Shown here: positions 17,399-26,533 of the stretch, one piece after another
Position numbering within the stretch: position 1 is the stretch's first letter
Layout: each line of letters begins with the position of its first letter
Origin: Mycobacterium sp. E787
GTDB taxonomy: Bacteria; Actinomycetota; Actinomycetes; Mycobacteriales; Mycobacteriaceae
Direction of reading: 5' to 3'
DNA length: 64,000 bases
NCBI RefSeq assembly: GCF_001668725.1
Contig: NZ_LZKL01000089.1
Span: 81,098-145,097, forward strand
Program-made: the position numbers and the translations under genes
Notes under the pieces: generated by a model
What the model was told of the DNA's origin: nothing
What the model saw: the letters and a program-made list of their open reading frames with translations, nothing else
The model's database searches: none

Positions 17399-18874
17399 AT
17401 GCCCGGACGCGCTCGCCGAGGCCGTGTATTGGCGTCGCTGGCCGCGGCCGCTCTCGCGGTTTCGCTGGGTGCCCCGGGCATCGCCGCCGCCGACGGCGGT
17501 CGCCCACACGTCAACCCGGAGGAACGGGCGGCGGCGATGATACGGCCGGCCGTGATGTATTTGGCCGGTCAGAGTTACGGCGCGGTCCGGCTGCCCGACG
17601 GCCAGCTCCTGTCCCAGTTCGGCCCGGGCACGACGATGCCGTTCATCGCGACCTGGGCCTGCACCGCCTTCGTCATCAATCCCGACGGCTGGGTGGCGAC
17701 GGCCGGTCACTGCGTGGATCCCGACAGCGCCAAGTTGCTGATCCTCAAACGAGCCGCCAGGGAATACATCACGCAGTTTCCCGGCACGCCCGAAGCGCGC
17801 GACCCGGCCGCGGCGCTGGAGTGGCTGCAGAAGAACGCGAAGGTCGAAGGCGACACCCCAGACAAGGGCCCCGAAGTCGGTCTCGCGCTGACGTACGGCA
17901 CCGGCACCAAGGTCGCCGGGAAGGCCGCGGCCAACGTCGTGGATTTCCGGCCGCTCGGCAAGGGCGACGTCGCGCTCCTCAAGGTGGACAAGCACAACCT
18001 GCCGTCGTCGGAGCTGGGCACCGACGCCGACGTCAGCATCGGCACATCGGTTCTCGCGGTGGGCTTCTCGCAGAGCACCGAGAACGTCACCGGCCCAACG
18101 CTGGACCCGACGAACAAGAGCGGCAAGGTCAGCAAGAAGTCGACGATGGGGTCGGCCGCCGAGTATGAGATCGACGCCGCGGTATCCGAGGGCATGAGCG
18201 GTGGCCCGACCGTCGAGCTCAACGGCAAGGTGATCGGCGTGAACAGCTTCGCCCCCGTCGGCGAACCGCAACCCTTCAACTTCGTCGCACCGGCCGACGG
18301 CCTGGCCGCGATATTGGCGAGCAAGGGTGTCAAGGCTACGCTGGGACCCGCCGACGTGTACTACCGCAAGGGGCTCAAGCACTACTACGCGGGCCAATAC
18401 ACCGAAGCGATCGGCGATTTCGACCAGACCCTGTCGATGTCACCGGATTACCCCGGCCTGGTCGAGCTCAGGACGAGCGCCGCCAACCTGCGGCAACAGC
18501 ACGGCGATTTCTCGCCGCTCAGCGGGGCAAACCTGGTGTGGTACATCGCCGGTGGCGTCGCGCTGGTGCTCGCCGTCGGCGCGGCCTTCACGTTCCTGGT
18601 CATGCGGAAGCGTCGCCGCCCCGACACGTCGGCGAAAGCTCCTGCGTTGCAGCTGGTTTCGGGGAAACCCGGTGGCGGCGCGAAACGGGCTCCCGCGCGA
18701 GCGGGGATCAAACTGGGTGCCGCCCGCCTCATCGGCGTGGCGCCTGCACACGAGCCGGCGGAACCCCATTTCTGTTCGGGCTGCGGGGCCGAGCACCATC
18801 CCGCCGAGAAGTTCTGCCCGAATTGCGGCAACGAGATCCTCGGTGACGAATCCGCTCAGGGAGTCAACCGCTGA
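17399..18874 (+). CDS. Membrane-anchored trypsin-like serine protease with C-terminal zinc ribbon
   Basis: This 491-residue protein has a signal peptide (VLASLAAAALAVSLGAPGIAAA), a trypsin/HtrA-like protease domain with the triad His104 (TAGHCV), an Asp in GDVALLKVD and Ser267 (GMSGGP), then a TPR-like pair (YYRKGLKHYYAGQYTEAIGDFDQ). A transmembrane helix spans about 380-402 and the tail ends in a zinc ribbon with two CxxC knuckles (about 459-480). The protease should face outside and the ribbon the cytoplasm. GAGGGAGG precedes the ATG. It is absent from this locus in H37Rv and converges on the monooxygenase gene. Confidence 0.85.
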   Translation: MPGRARRGRVLASLAAAALAVSLGAPGIAAADGGRPHVNPEERAAAMIRPAVMYLAGQSYGAVRLPDGQLLSQFGPGTTMPFIATWACTAFVINPDGWVATAGHCVDPDSAKLLILKRAAREYITQFPGTPEARDPAAALEWLQKNAKVEGDTPDKGPEVGLALTYGTGTKVAGKAAANVVDFRPLGKGDVALLKVDKHNLPSSELGTDADVSIGTSVLAVGFSQSTENVTGPTLDPTNKSGKVSKKSTMGSAAEYEIDAAVSEGMSGGPTVELNGKVIGVNSFAPVGEPQPFNFVAPADGLAAILASKGVKATLGPADVYYRKGLKHYYAGQYTEAIGDFDQTLSMSPDYPGLVELRTSAANLRQQHGDFSPLSGANLVWYIAGGVALVLAVGAAFTFLVMRKRRRPDTSAKAPALQLVSGKPGGGAKRAPARAGIKLGAARLIGVAPAHEPAEPHFCSGCGAEHHPAEKFCPNCGNEILGDESAQGVNR

Positions 18875-18878
18875 CGTC

Positions 18879-20366
18879 TCAACCGGCCAGCGGTGCGCGG
18901 TCGGCCACGCGGCCGAACACCATCGCCTCCTCGATGCGGTCGAACCGGTAGTCGATGGCGTCGGCGAGGTAGTTCTGCCGCACGTTCCACGGGCGCCTGG
19001 TTCCCGACTTGGGCAGCGCGTGCACCGACCGCTTCACGTAGTTGGCCTGGATGTCCCAGGACGGCTTGACGTCCATCGGCTCGTCGCCCAGATGCGGGTA
19101 GGCGTGCGTGTAGCCGTGGGCGGCCATGTGCGCCAGGAGCTTTGCCGTCGCCCGCGCGGTGATGTCCGCGCGCAGCGTCCAGGACGCGTTCGTGTAGCCC
19201 ACGCACCAGAACAGGTTGGGCACGTCCTCGAGCATGTGCGCCTTGTAGACGAAGCGGTCACGGTGATCGATCGTGACGCCGTCCAGGCTGATGGTGGCCC
19301 CGCCCAGCGCCTGCAGTTGCAGGCCGGTCGCGGTGACGATGACGTCGGCGTCGAGGTGCCTGCCGGACCGCAGCGCGATGCCGGTGGCGTCGAAGCCCTC
19401 GATGGTGTCGGTGACCACCTCGGCGCGACCGCCGCGGACGGCGTTGTAGAGGTCGGCGTCGGGGATCAGGCACATCCGCTGGTCCCACGGGTTGTACCGC
19501 GGCTTGAAGTGGATGTCGACGTCGTAGCCGGCGGGCAGCTTCTTGATCGCCTTGCGCCGCAGCAGCCACTTCACCAGGCCCGGCGCCTTGCGCGACAAAG
19601 CGAAGAACACCGCCTCCGTCAGCGCGCTGTACATCCGGACCACCAGGTGAGCGGGCTTGCGGGGCAACAACTTACGAGCCACGGCGGCGACCTTGCCGTA
19701 CTTGGACGCCGAGATCAGGTATGTCGGCGAGCGTTGCAGCATGGTCACCTTTGCGGCGCGTTCCGACAGTGACGGGATGAGCGTGACGGCGGTGGCGCCG
19801 CTGCCGATCACGACGATCCTCTTGCCGGTGTAGTCCAGCTCCTCGGGCCAGTGCTGGGGATGCACGACGGTGCCCTGGAACCGCTCGATGCCGGGGAAGT
19901 CGGGGGTATAGCCCTCGTCGTAGTTGTAGTAGCCGCTGCCGAAGAACAGGAACCGGCCGCGGTACTGCTTCTCGGTGCCGTTCTCCTCGACGGTGACCGT
20001 CCAGGTGTCGGTGGACGAATCCCAATCCGCCGACCGCACATGGCTGTTGAACCGGATGTGGCGGTCGATGCCGTACTTGCGCGCGGTGGCGGTCAGGTAC
20101 TCGCGAATGTGGACGCCGTCGGCCACGCCTTCCTTGCGGGTCCACGGCTCGAACGGAAACGACAGCGTGAAGATGCTGCTGTCGGAGCGAACACCGGGGT
20201 AGCGGAACAGGTCCCACGTGCCGCCGATCTGCGCGCGCCGCTCCAGGATGGTGTACGTCAGGCCGGGGTTGCGTTCGGCGATCCGGTAGGCCGCGTCGAT
20301 GCCGGAGATGCCCGCGCCGACGATGATGACGTCGTAGCGGCCGTCCCGTTGCGGAGTCAGCGTCAT
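18879..20366 (-). CDS. Flavin-containing (Baeyer-Villiger type) monooxygenase, Rv0565c-like
   Basis: This 495-residue enzyme has an FAD motif VIIVGAGISGIDAAYRIAE at the N-terminus and the NADPH-binding motif VIGSGATAVTL near residue 190. Between them is the BVMO-type fingerprint region around FPGIERFQGTVVHPQHWPE, close to the FxGxxxHxxxW signature. It matches Rv0565c, which has been linked to bioactivation of thioamide prodrugs; the natural substrate is unknown. The tail around PSWDIQANYVKRSVHALPKSG is family-typical. Confidence 0.9.
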   Translation of the reverse strand: MTLTPQRDGRYDVIIVGAGISGIDAAYRIAERNPGLTYTILERRAQIGGTWDLFRYPGVRSDSSIFTLSFPFEPWTRKEGVADGVHIREYLTATARKYGIDRHIRFNSHVRSADWDSSTDTWTVTVEENGTEKQYRGRFLFFGSGYYNYDEGYTPDFPGIERFQGTVVHPQHWPEELDYTGKRIVVIGSGATAVTLIPSLSERAAKVTMLQRSPTYLISASKYGKVAAVARKLLPRKPAHLVVRMYSALTEAVFFALSRKAPGLVKWLLRRKAIKKLPAGYDVDIHFKPRYNPWDQRMCLIPDADLYNAVRGGRAEVVTDTIEGFDATGIALRSGRHLDADVIVTATGLQLQALGGATISLDGVTIDHRDRFVYKAHMLEDVPNLFWCVGYTNASWTLRADITARATAKLLAHMAAHGYTHAYPHLGDEPMDVKPSWDIQANYVKRSVHALPKSGTRRPWNVRQNYLADAIDYRFDRIEEAMVFGRVADRAPLAG

Positions 20367-20395
20367 CGAAGAACCTCGCTTACCTGTGTCCTGTT

Positions 20396-20455
20396 CGCGA
20401 GCGTAACCTCACCGCGAAAGTCGACGGTCAATTTCGCAGTGCGGTTACGCTCGCG
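20396..20455. repeat. 60-bp nested palindromic element
   Basis: Thirteen-base arms (CGCGAGCGTAACC at 20396-20408 and its exact complement at 20443-20455) enclose a second inverted pair, GCGAAA and TTTCGC. It fills most of the gap between the yajQ stop and the monooxygenase start. It could terminate monooxygenase-upstream reading or be a dispersed intergenic repeat; I recall similar GAGCGTAAC elements in other mycobacteria. Confidence 0.6.
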
Positions 20456-20466
20456 GCTGCCATGAG

Positions 20467-20958
20467 CTACCGGTAGTTGACGAACTGCAGCGCCACGTCC
20501 AGGTCGGCCTGCTTGAGCATCGCGATGACCGCCTGCAGGTCGTCGCGGCTCTTGCTGGTGACGCGGACCTCGTCGCCCTGGATCTGCGTCTTGACGTTCT
20601 TGGGTCCCTCGTCGCGGATCAGCTTGGTGATCTTCTTGGCGTTCTCGCTGCTGATGCCCTGCTTGAGGGTGCCGGTGACCTTGTAGGTCTTGCCGGAGGG
20701 CTGCGGCTCGCCGGCATCGAAGGCCTTCATCGAGATGTCGCGGCGGATCAGCTTCTCCTTGAAGACGTCGACGGCTGCCTTGACGCGCTCCTCCGTCGAC
20801 GAGGTCAGCTCGATGGCCTCGTCGCCCTTCCACGCGATCTTGGTGTCGGTGCCGCGAAAGTCGAAACGCGTGGCCAGCTCCTTGGCGGCCTGGTTGAGCG
20901 CGTTGTCGACCTCCTGCCGGTCCACCTTGCTGACGATGTCGAACGATGAGTCAGCCAT
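20467..20958 (-). CDS. yajQ: YajQ family nucleotide-binding protein
   Basis: This 163-residue protein is full length for YajQ/UPF0234: it starts DSSFDIVSKVDRQEVDNALNQ, has the two-repeat ferredoxin-like fold (RFDFRGTDTKIAWKGDEAIEL; VRVTSKSRDDLQAVIAML) and ends ALQFVNYR. It corresponds to Rv0566c. Homologues in Xanthomonas bind cyclic di-GMP; the mycobacterial role is not established. It is the last gene of the Rv0553-Rv0566c block before the synteny breaks. Confidence 0.95.
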   Translation of the reverse strand: MADSSFDIVSKVDRQEVDNALNQAAKELATRFDFRGTDTKIAWKGDEAIELTSSTEERVKAAVDVFKEKLIRRDISMKAFDAGEPQPSGKTYKVTGTLKQGISSENAKKITKLIRDEGPKNVKTQIQGDEVRVTSKSRDDLQAVIAMLKQADLDVALQFVNYR

Positions 20959-21028
20959 CCGATTCCGTCCTTCCTCGGGGTGCTAGCCGTTTGTGCCTTG
21001 TCTACCCGTTCGTTGTAACCTGTCTGGC

Positions 21029-21114
21029 GGCAGGTTGCCCGAGCGGCCAATGGGAGCGGACTGTAAATCCGTCGGCTTACGCCTACACAGGTTCGAATCC
21101 TGTACCTGCCACCA
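21029..21114 (+). tRNA. tRNA-Tyr (GTA)
   Basis: The acceptor stem GGCAGGT pairs with ACCTGCC, followed by A and an encoded CCA. The D arm is GCCCGAGCGGCC, the anticodon GTA is at 21063-21065 in CTGTAAA, the variable arm is long as in bacterial class II tRNA-Tyr, and the T arm contains GGTTCGAATCC. Confidence 0.96.
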
Positions 21115-21240
21115 AGCTCTGAGGCCTTTCGTTCGCTGCTCCGCCCAGTGAAATGGGTCACCATCGCCCCAGGTCGGGCAGCTCTCCCGCCGCGGCGGCG
21201 TTATAGCCGACATCGATCCCTACTGCCCCGGGAGGCAGAC

Positions 21241-21522
21241 ATGCGGCATATCACGATGAGCGGTAATCATGGCACCCACGACACGGAAGCCATCGCGTTC
21301 TGGGTGTTGGCCGGCATCATCATGGTGATCGCTTTCGGCGAAGCCCTGGCGGTGTTGGGCGTCGTCGTGGCGATCTTGGCCGCCATCGCGTGGATCTACC
21401 GCGAGGTCGAGCGCCGTGTCGTGCGGAGCCACGCGGTTGTGGCCCCGGTGACCCATCTCCGCCCGGCGCTGACCGGTCAACACAACCCGAAAACGACTTC
21501 GGTGGGCCCGCGCGCCGCATAA
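21241..21522 (+). CDS. Small membrane protein
   Basis: This 93-residue protein has one or two hydrophobic helices between about residues 20 and 55 (FWVLAGIIMVIAFGEALAVLG, VVVAILAAIAWIYR) and a basic C-terminal tail. GGGAGG precedes the ATG at 21241. The frame is open upstream to 21148, but the extension looks non-coding. I do not recognise a family. Confidence 0.6.
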   Translation: MRHITMSGNHGTHDTEAIAFWVLAGIIMVIAFGEALAVLGVVVAILAAIAWIYREVERRVVRSHAVVAPVTHLRPALTGQHNPKTTSVGPRAA

Positions 21523-21654
21523 CGGTCCGAAAAGCGCAAAATTTCTACTATTCAGCTTTGCATAAGCTGGTTTTTCCCTGGCATTCTCTATTCTTCTTAG
21601 GCCCGGTTCGGACCGACGGCGTCATCAGCGCCAAGAAGAAAGGAAGCGCATCAA

Positions 21655-22002
21655 ATGCCCTCACCTCGTTGGCTGGCCAAGTTGGCCATTCCCGTCATGG
21701 TCGGCGCTGCCTTGATTTCGAGCGCTGCGACTGCCACCGCCGATCCGGCCGATGACGCTTACCTCGCGCAACTGCGGGCCGCCGGCTTCAACTGGCCGCC
21801 GGACCACGACGACGGCCTCACCGCGACGGGGCGCCTCATCTGCGACGACATCATGTGGGGCTGGACATATGAACAGATCGCCCAGAACATCCACGCCACC
21901 CTGGACCCGAGAAACGTTACGTTCGGAGACGTCCATAAGATGGTGAGCCTCGCGCATTCGACCTATTGCCCCAACTTCCAGTGCTGGGGCACCCACTGCT
22001 GA
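21655..22002 (+). CDS. Secreted DUF732 protein
   Basis: This 115-residue exported protein has a signal peptide ending near ATATA and a mature DUF732 domain: DPADDAYLAQLRAAGFNWPP, the ICDDIMWGWTYEQIAQNIH helix and a C-terminal cluster STYCPNFQCWGTHC with three cysteines. AAGAAAGGAAG lies upstream of the ATG. DUF732 proteins are common in mycobacteria and have no assigned function. The AT-richer 130 nt before it, with no gene, probably holds its promoter. Confidence 0.85.
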   Translation: MPSPRWLAKLAIPVMVGAALISSAATATADPADDAYLAQLRAAGFNWPPDHDDGLTATGRLICDDIMWGWTYEQIAQNIHATLDPRNVTFGDVHKMVSLAHSTYCPNFQCWGTHC

Positions 22003-22024
22003 GCGCGGCGTTTCAGCGCGTTCC

Positions 22025-25000
22025 CTAAATCGAAGGCTTTTCCGCGACGGTCGAGTAAAGCGATTGCGGCGCCGTTGGTGGCGCGGCGATGGGCTCGACG
22101 CGAGCGTTAAGGCCTTCGAATGCGGACCCCGCTGGAGGTTCGGTGGGTGGACCCCACGTGTGGAACCGGGCGCCGCCTATCGGGACGTTGAACTGGTAAC
22201 CCGAGTCGTCCCCGGGCGCATTCTGCACCTGCGGCTCATCGACTCCATGGCCCGAGGAGTCGAGGGGTACCCACGATGGGACGCGGGGACCCGACATTTG
22301 GGTCCCCGTCTCGCTGGTGGGCGCGACGTTCAGCAGGGGCGGCCAATTCGGTGTGGCTTGCTGATGGACGACCCCCTCCGCGGTGCTGGCGCCCCCACTG
22401 GATCCGCCGGATCCGCTGGATCCGCCGGACGCGGTGGGCGCGCCTTGCCAGGCCCCGGGGCCGCCGGTGCCGCCCCCGCCGGCGGGCGGGTTGACCGTGG
22501 CGTTGGCGGACTCCGCGGCGCCGGCGGGTTGCGCCGGCGCCGCCTGGGGAGATCCGGGTACCGCGCCGGTCATCTGCTCGAGGTACTGTCGCCACGCCTG
22601 AAGGTAGGCGAACAGCTGCTGGGTGTAGTCGCCGGGCGCGGGCGGCGCCGGAGCGGTCGACGGCATCGCCGGCATGGCCGGAATGGTTGGCATTGCCGGC
22701 ATGAACGGCGCCGTCGGCGGGTACGGTCCGCCCTGCGGCGGGTTGGGCATCATGAACGGGGCGGGAGGGTATGGAAACCCGGCCGGCATGGTCGTCCACT
22801 GCTCGAGAAGTTGTCGCCATCCCTGGAGATAGGCGAGCAACTGCTGGTTGTAATCCATTGCGGGCATGAACATTTGCTGACCTCCAGCCGGTAGGGAGAC
22901 AGGGGACGGGGGGACGCCGAAGTCCAACGGGTGCGGCAACGACCGCTCGCAGAATCTCGAATCCAGGATGCGCAGCGCGCGGGTGTCGGCCGGCTCGCGG
23001 TTTTCGAGGTCGAAGATGTAGCAGTAATCACCCGCCGGTGTCGGCAACCGAATCGGGCTCGACAGGCCCTGGTCGAGGAAGTCGAAAGGGAACTCCCATG
23101 CGAGCGTGGTTTTCGCGCGCCGATCGACACCGCCGGACGCGACCCAAACGTAGTGGTCGAGAATCGCGTTGACCGCGTGGCGCCCCGACTCGCACGCGGC
23201 CTCCATCGACGTCATCCGGGTGAACGTCTTGTTCCACGTACCGGCGAACACGACCGAATTGTTGTGCACCTGGTAGCCGCCGTGGCGGGCCTGCCACACG
23301 TTCCGCTGCTCGAGGTCTGCCAGCCACCAGTCCTCGGGTGGCATGGTGGTCCAGGATGTTCCGTGCGGATTCCAGGGGTCGCTGCTGGGCCGGTTGACCC
23401 AATCCCCGACGATGGGAACGAGGTACGGCGTCTCGTTGCGTACGATGCGGCCGTGGCCCTGGCCGGCTCCGGAGGCCATCTTCAGGCCACGATCGAGCGC
23501 GTACCACACGGGCCACGGCATCACCTCGTCCGCCACGGATTCGATGTTGTTGGTGAGCGCGGAAACGATTTGACGCCAGACCTCCGCGGCGATTTCGTCG
23601 GGGGTGCAGTCGCGGGCCGCCTTGCCGCGTCCACGCTCGTCGACCAGGTGGCTGGAGGGGGAGTTGAAATCCCCGATGTCGACCGACAACACCGAGACGT
23701 GGCCGTCGCGGTCGAGAATCGGTTGCCTCTCCCACAATCCGTGTTGGTTGATCGACGACAGCGCCCATTCGGTCCCGCCGTACAACATGTGCCCGCGGAG
23801 CAACTGGAACTCGGTGTCGAAGTAGTACTGGATGCCGCACAGCGTTTGGAACCGATCCCACGGCACCCGGCCGAGCTCGTCCATCAGGTAGGGGTTTCGC
23901 CGCTGCCGGGGCCGGGTCGCGCCCGGTTGCAGGGGCCCGTCGGGCGGGGGAGCGATGGTGGTGAAACCGTCCAGCTTGGCCACGGTGCCACCGGTGCCCG
24001 CCGCGCGCAGCGCAGAGGCGAGGTGTTCGGCGGCCGGGGCGTCGACGCTGACGACCGTGTAGTCCGGCGCGACGCGCGTACCGTCGGCGAAGGTGATCTG
24101 CACCCGGGGACGCAGATGGGGCGGCTGGCGGGGGTCCAACGCGGGGGGATCGAGGCGAGTCGCCACAGCGCGCACGAAGCGGACGCCGAGCGCGACGAGG
24201 TGGCGGTACCAGTGGTCGAACCACGCCTCGGTGGTGGGGCCGTTGAGCACCCCGTCGGCCTTGGTGTCGCGGCGATCCATATTGAGGTACAGCTGCAGAT
24301 AGGTGTCGATGTTGGTGCGCGCGTCGCCCCAGCGCGAGTCGAAAGCGGCCAGGACCCTTGGCATCTTGCGCAACAGAGCGTCGAAGCGTTCCGTATAAGG
24401 GTACTGGGGGGTGAACCCCGTCTGGCTGTCGTGTCCGATGAAGAAGTCGTGCGCCGAGATGTTCTGCAGTTCCTGTGCGCGGCGCAACGGACTCGTGACC
24501 AGATAGCGGAGCAGCCGACTCGTAAACGTTGCGACATCGGCGGGGGTGAATCCCAAAGTGCCGAGCTGCCGGACGATCCCGAGAAACTCGGCGGGACTGC
24601 GGGGGAGTTCGCGAGGAAACACCAGGGACGGCTTGCCGTCAACCGTCATGCCCTGGGTGACCACCCGCCGGACATTGTCGTAGACGGTCCGGGAAGTCGG
24701 TGTCCAGCCGCCCGTCCCATTGGGTTGGTAGACGGGGATGCGCTGGAACGTGTCCCAAATATGCAGATAGTACGCGGGAAAGAACCGGAAGCCGTGTTCA
24801 CCGGCGACCGCTCGCCCCGGGATACACGGCTGACCCCGTCGGCCCGGGAACGGGCGCAGCTCGGCTTGGCTGCCGCCGAATGCGCCCACGGTCGAGTACT
24901 GCGAGGCGGCGAGGCCGCCGAGCTTGACGGGCGGGTAGGTCCCGGCCGGCTCCTGCCCCAGCCCGTTGCGCTCGTCCTCGCGGGTCTCGTACACCGTGAC

Positions 25001-25117
25001 GAGGAAGCCGCGCTCCGCGAGCTCCTGCGCGGCTGTCAGGCCGGCGATGCCGGCCCCGAGGACCGCCGCGGTGGGGCGTCGTTCGCACGACGCCGGCGTC
25101 GTGATGCACTCGGTCAC
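22025..25117 (-). CDS. Carotenoid-desaturase-like FAD oxidoreductase with long disordered, repeat-bearing tail
   Basis: This 1030-residue protein has an N-terminal dinucleotide motif GAGIAGLTAAQELAERG (from residue 21) and the amine-oxidase/phytoene-desaturase element GEHGFRFFPAYYLHIWDT. The catalytic part runs to about residue 720. The tail is rich in Pro, Ala, Gly and Ser and holds two copies of a helical motif: DYNQQLLAYLQGWRQLLEQ (from 755) and DYTQQLFAYLQAWRQYLEQ (from 830). GTGA overlaps the SCP2-like gene. It is the last gene of the capsid-like operon. It probably desaturates or isomerises an isoprenoid; the tail may be a docking segment. Confidence 0.8.
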   Translation of the reverse strand: MTECITTPASCERRPTAAVLGAGIAGLTAAQELAERGFLVTVYETREDERNGLGQEPAGTYPPVKLGGLAASQYSTVGAFGGSQAELRPFPGRRGQPCIPGRAVAGEHGFRFFPAYYLHIWDTFQRIPVYQPNGTGGWTPTSRTVYDNVRRVVTQGMTVDGKPSLVFPRELPRSPAEFLGIVRQLGTLGFTPADVATFTSRLLRYLVTSPLRRAQELQNISAHDFFIGHDSQTGFTPQYPYTERFDALLRKMPRVLAAFDSRWGDARTNIDTYLQLYLNMDRRDTKADGVLNGPTTEAWFDHWYRHLVALGVRFVRAVATRLDPPALDPRQPPHLRPRVQITFADGTRVAPDYTVVSVDAPAAEHLASALRAAGTGGTVAKLDGFTTIAPPPDGPLQPGATRPRQRRNPYLMDELGRVPWDRFQTLCGIQYYFDTEFQLLRGHMLYGGTEWALSSINQHGLWERQPILDRDGHVSVLSVDIGDFNSPSSHLVDERGRGKAARDCTPDEIAAEVWRQIVSALTNNIESVADEVMPWPVWYALDRGLKMASGAGQGHGRIVRNETPYLVPIVGDWVNRPSSDPWNPHGTSWTTMPPEDWWLADLEQRNVWQARHGGYQVHNNSVVFAGTWNKTFTRMTSMEAACESGRHAVNAILDHYVWVASGGVDRRAKTTLAWEFPFDFLDQGLSSPIRLPTPAGDYCYIFDLENREPADTRALRILDSRFCERSLPHPLDFGVPPSPVSLPAGGQQMFMPAMDYNQQLLAYLQGWRQLLEQWTTMPAGFPYPPAPFMMPNPPQGGPYPPTAPFMPAMPTIPAMPAMPSTAPAPPAPGDYTQQLFAYLQAWRQYLEQMTGAVPGSPQAAPAQPAGAAESANATVNPPAGGGGTGGPGAWQGAPTASGGSSGSGGSSGGASTAEGVVHQQATPNWPPLLNVAPTSETGTQMSGPRVPSWVPLDSSGHGVDEPQVQNAPGDDSGYQFNVPIGGARFHTWGPPTEPPAGSAFEGLNARVEPIAAPPTAPQSLYSTVAEKPSI

Positions 25118-25518
25118 GGTTTCCCCGCCCGCAGTTCGGAAAGCAGTCGCGGGTGCGAGGACGCGCGGACCGCGGCGTGGACGTACGCCATCAGCGAGTC
25201 ATGAGCACGCTGGACGTCCTCGAGCGAACCTCGCACTCTGACCCTGCCCGCCTCCACGGCCTCGTTCAGCCCTACCGCGGCGTCGACCAGGTCCAGGATG
25301 GCGCCTCGGGAGGCGCCGATCCGGACGCCGGCCTCCTGCGCCGCGCCGTCAGCCACCCGAAGCCTGTCGCCACCGCGCAGCGAAAAGACCTCGCCTTCGA
25401 CGTCGAGCTCGACCACCATCGGGCCGAGCCGGGTAACCAGCAATCGATAACTGTCGGGCACCTCTTCTTCCAGGTGCTCGACCGAGCGCCGCAACAGCGA
25501 CGAAACCCGCTCAGCCAT
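25114..25518 (-). CDS. SCP2-like sterol/lipid-carrier protein
   Basis: This 134-residue protein has an SCP2-type pattern: LVTRLGPMVVELDVEGEVFSL (strands), then DGAAQEAGVRIGASRGAILDLVDA, and the final VRVRGSLEDVQRAHDSLMAYV helix. Such domains bind hydrophobic ligands. ATG at 25518 overlaps the end of the CrtC-like gene by 8 nt; the longer frame upstream is a shadow of that gene. Its end overlaps the flavoenzyme start (GTGA). It may shuttle the isoprenoid substrate among the operon's enzymes. Confidence 0.72.
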   Translation of the reverse strand: MAERVSSLLRRSVEHLEEEVPDSYRLLVTRLGPMVVELDVEGEVFSLRGGDRLRVADGAAQEAGVRIGASRGAILDLVDAAVGLNEAVEAGRVRVRGSLEDVQRAHDSLMAYVHAAVRASSHPRLLSELRAGKP

Positions 25519-26533
25519 AGAGGAACTCGAATACACCGGTGCCGACGAAGTCGACATCCTGTCCGCCGATCGTCCCGCTCGCCCGCGCGTTACCGCCCGT
25601 CTCGCAGAGCACGGTCGACCGGTCGAGGTGGAGCTCGCTGGGCTGCGCCAGGCGCGCATAGGATTGCGAACGGAACTCGGCGTGCACCCGGTCGCCCGCC
25701 CGCGTCGCGGTGATCTCGATCCGTTCGGGTACGCCCGGCACCTCGCCGTCCAGCAGCAGGCGCATCGGGGGCGGCAACGTGCAGTCCGCCGCGCGGCCCA
25801 GCAGGCCGTGCGAGCGCGTTTGCACGGCGGCGTGCCGGAATATCGCCGCGGGCTCGTCGTGGTGCCACACGTAGAGGGCTTGGGACAGGCAGCGCAGCCG
25901 GCTGCGGTCGGTCATCTGCAGGAAAACCATCGACCACGGATCACCTTGCACCGCAGGGAGAATGGTGCCCCACGTCCACCCGAAATCGTCGCCCCACCAG
26001 AAGCGGCCCCAGTTGTGGTCGTGATAGGCCAGGTCGCCATCGATGCGGTGTTCGCGGTCTGAAATCCGTAGCCACCCCTCGGCGCGCAGCCTCGGCACGA
26101 AGAGCCAGCACATCCGACCGTCTCCCACCGGTTGGTTGTTGACGACGAAGGGTTTACTCGCGGAGGCGAAGTGCAGTTCAGCGCGAATCCCGTTGTCGGG
26201 CAGGTCGATCGACACGCGGTAACCGTCGGGCAGCACGGCCATCCGGTTACCGCCGATGGTCAGTTCACCCAGATCGGCCGCGACACCGAAACTGCAGCCG
26301 TCGAACCGCTCGATGGCGCCGGTCCACTTGTCGTCATGTGCGATCACGATGACGCGTGGCACCAGTCGGACCTGGCCGGCGCCGAACACTTCGTTGGTGA
26401 GGCTGAAGTTGATCAAGAGCCGGAAGTCTCGCCCGTGGATGACGAAGTGATGCCATTCCTTGAAACCCTGCGGGCGGGCAGTGGCGAGCACCGGCGCGCG
26501 CAGGAAGTCGCTGCCCGCGAGCACCGCGCTCAT
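25511..26533 (-). CDS. CrtC/AttH-like lipocalin-fold protein (carotenoid hydratase type)
   Basis: This 340-residue soluble protein is rich in beta strands. Its clearest motif, DLAYHDHNWGRFWWGDDFGWTWG (about residues 168-190), resembles the DxNWG core of hydroxyneurosporene synthase (CrtC) and AttH-type proteins, which hydrate or cyclise isoprenoids. Further strands such as AELHFASASKPFVVNNQPVGDG fit a double lipocalin-like barrel. ATG at 26533 overlaps the preceding stop (ATGA). The family link is by motif only; the substrate is unknown. Confidence 0.62.
   Translation of the reverse strand: MSAVLAGSDFLRAPVLATARPQGFKEWHHFVIHGRDFRLLINFSLTNEVFGAGQVRLVPRVIVIAHDDKWTGAIERFDGCSFGVAADLGELTIGGNRMAVLPDGYRVSIDLPDNGIRAELHFASASKPFVVNNQPVGDGRMCWLFVPRLRAEGWLRISDREHRIDGDLAYHDHNWGRFWWGDDFGWTWGTILPAVQGDPWSMVFLQMTDRSRLRCLSQALYVWHHDEPAAIFRHAAVQTRSHGLLGRAADCTLPPPMRLLLDGEVPGVPERIEITATRAGDRVHAEFRSQSYARLAQPSELHLDRSTVLCETGGNARASGTIGGQDVDFVGTGVFEFLYG

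Noticed and set aside
22931..25204. 757-residue plus-strand frame opposite the flavoenzyme
   Set aside because: Antisense shadow of a gene with clear FAD motifs; no recognisable domain.
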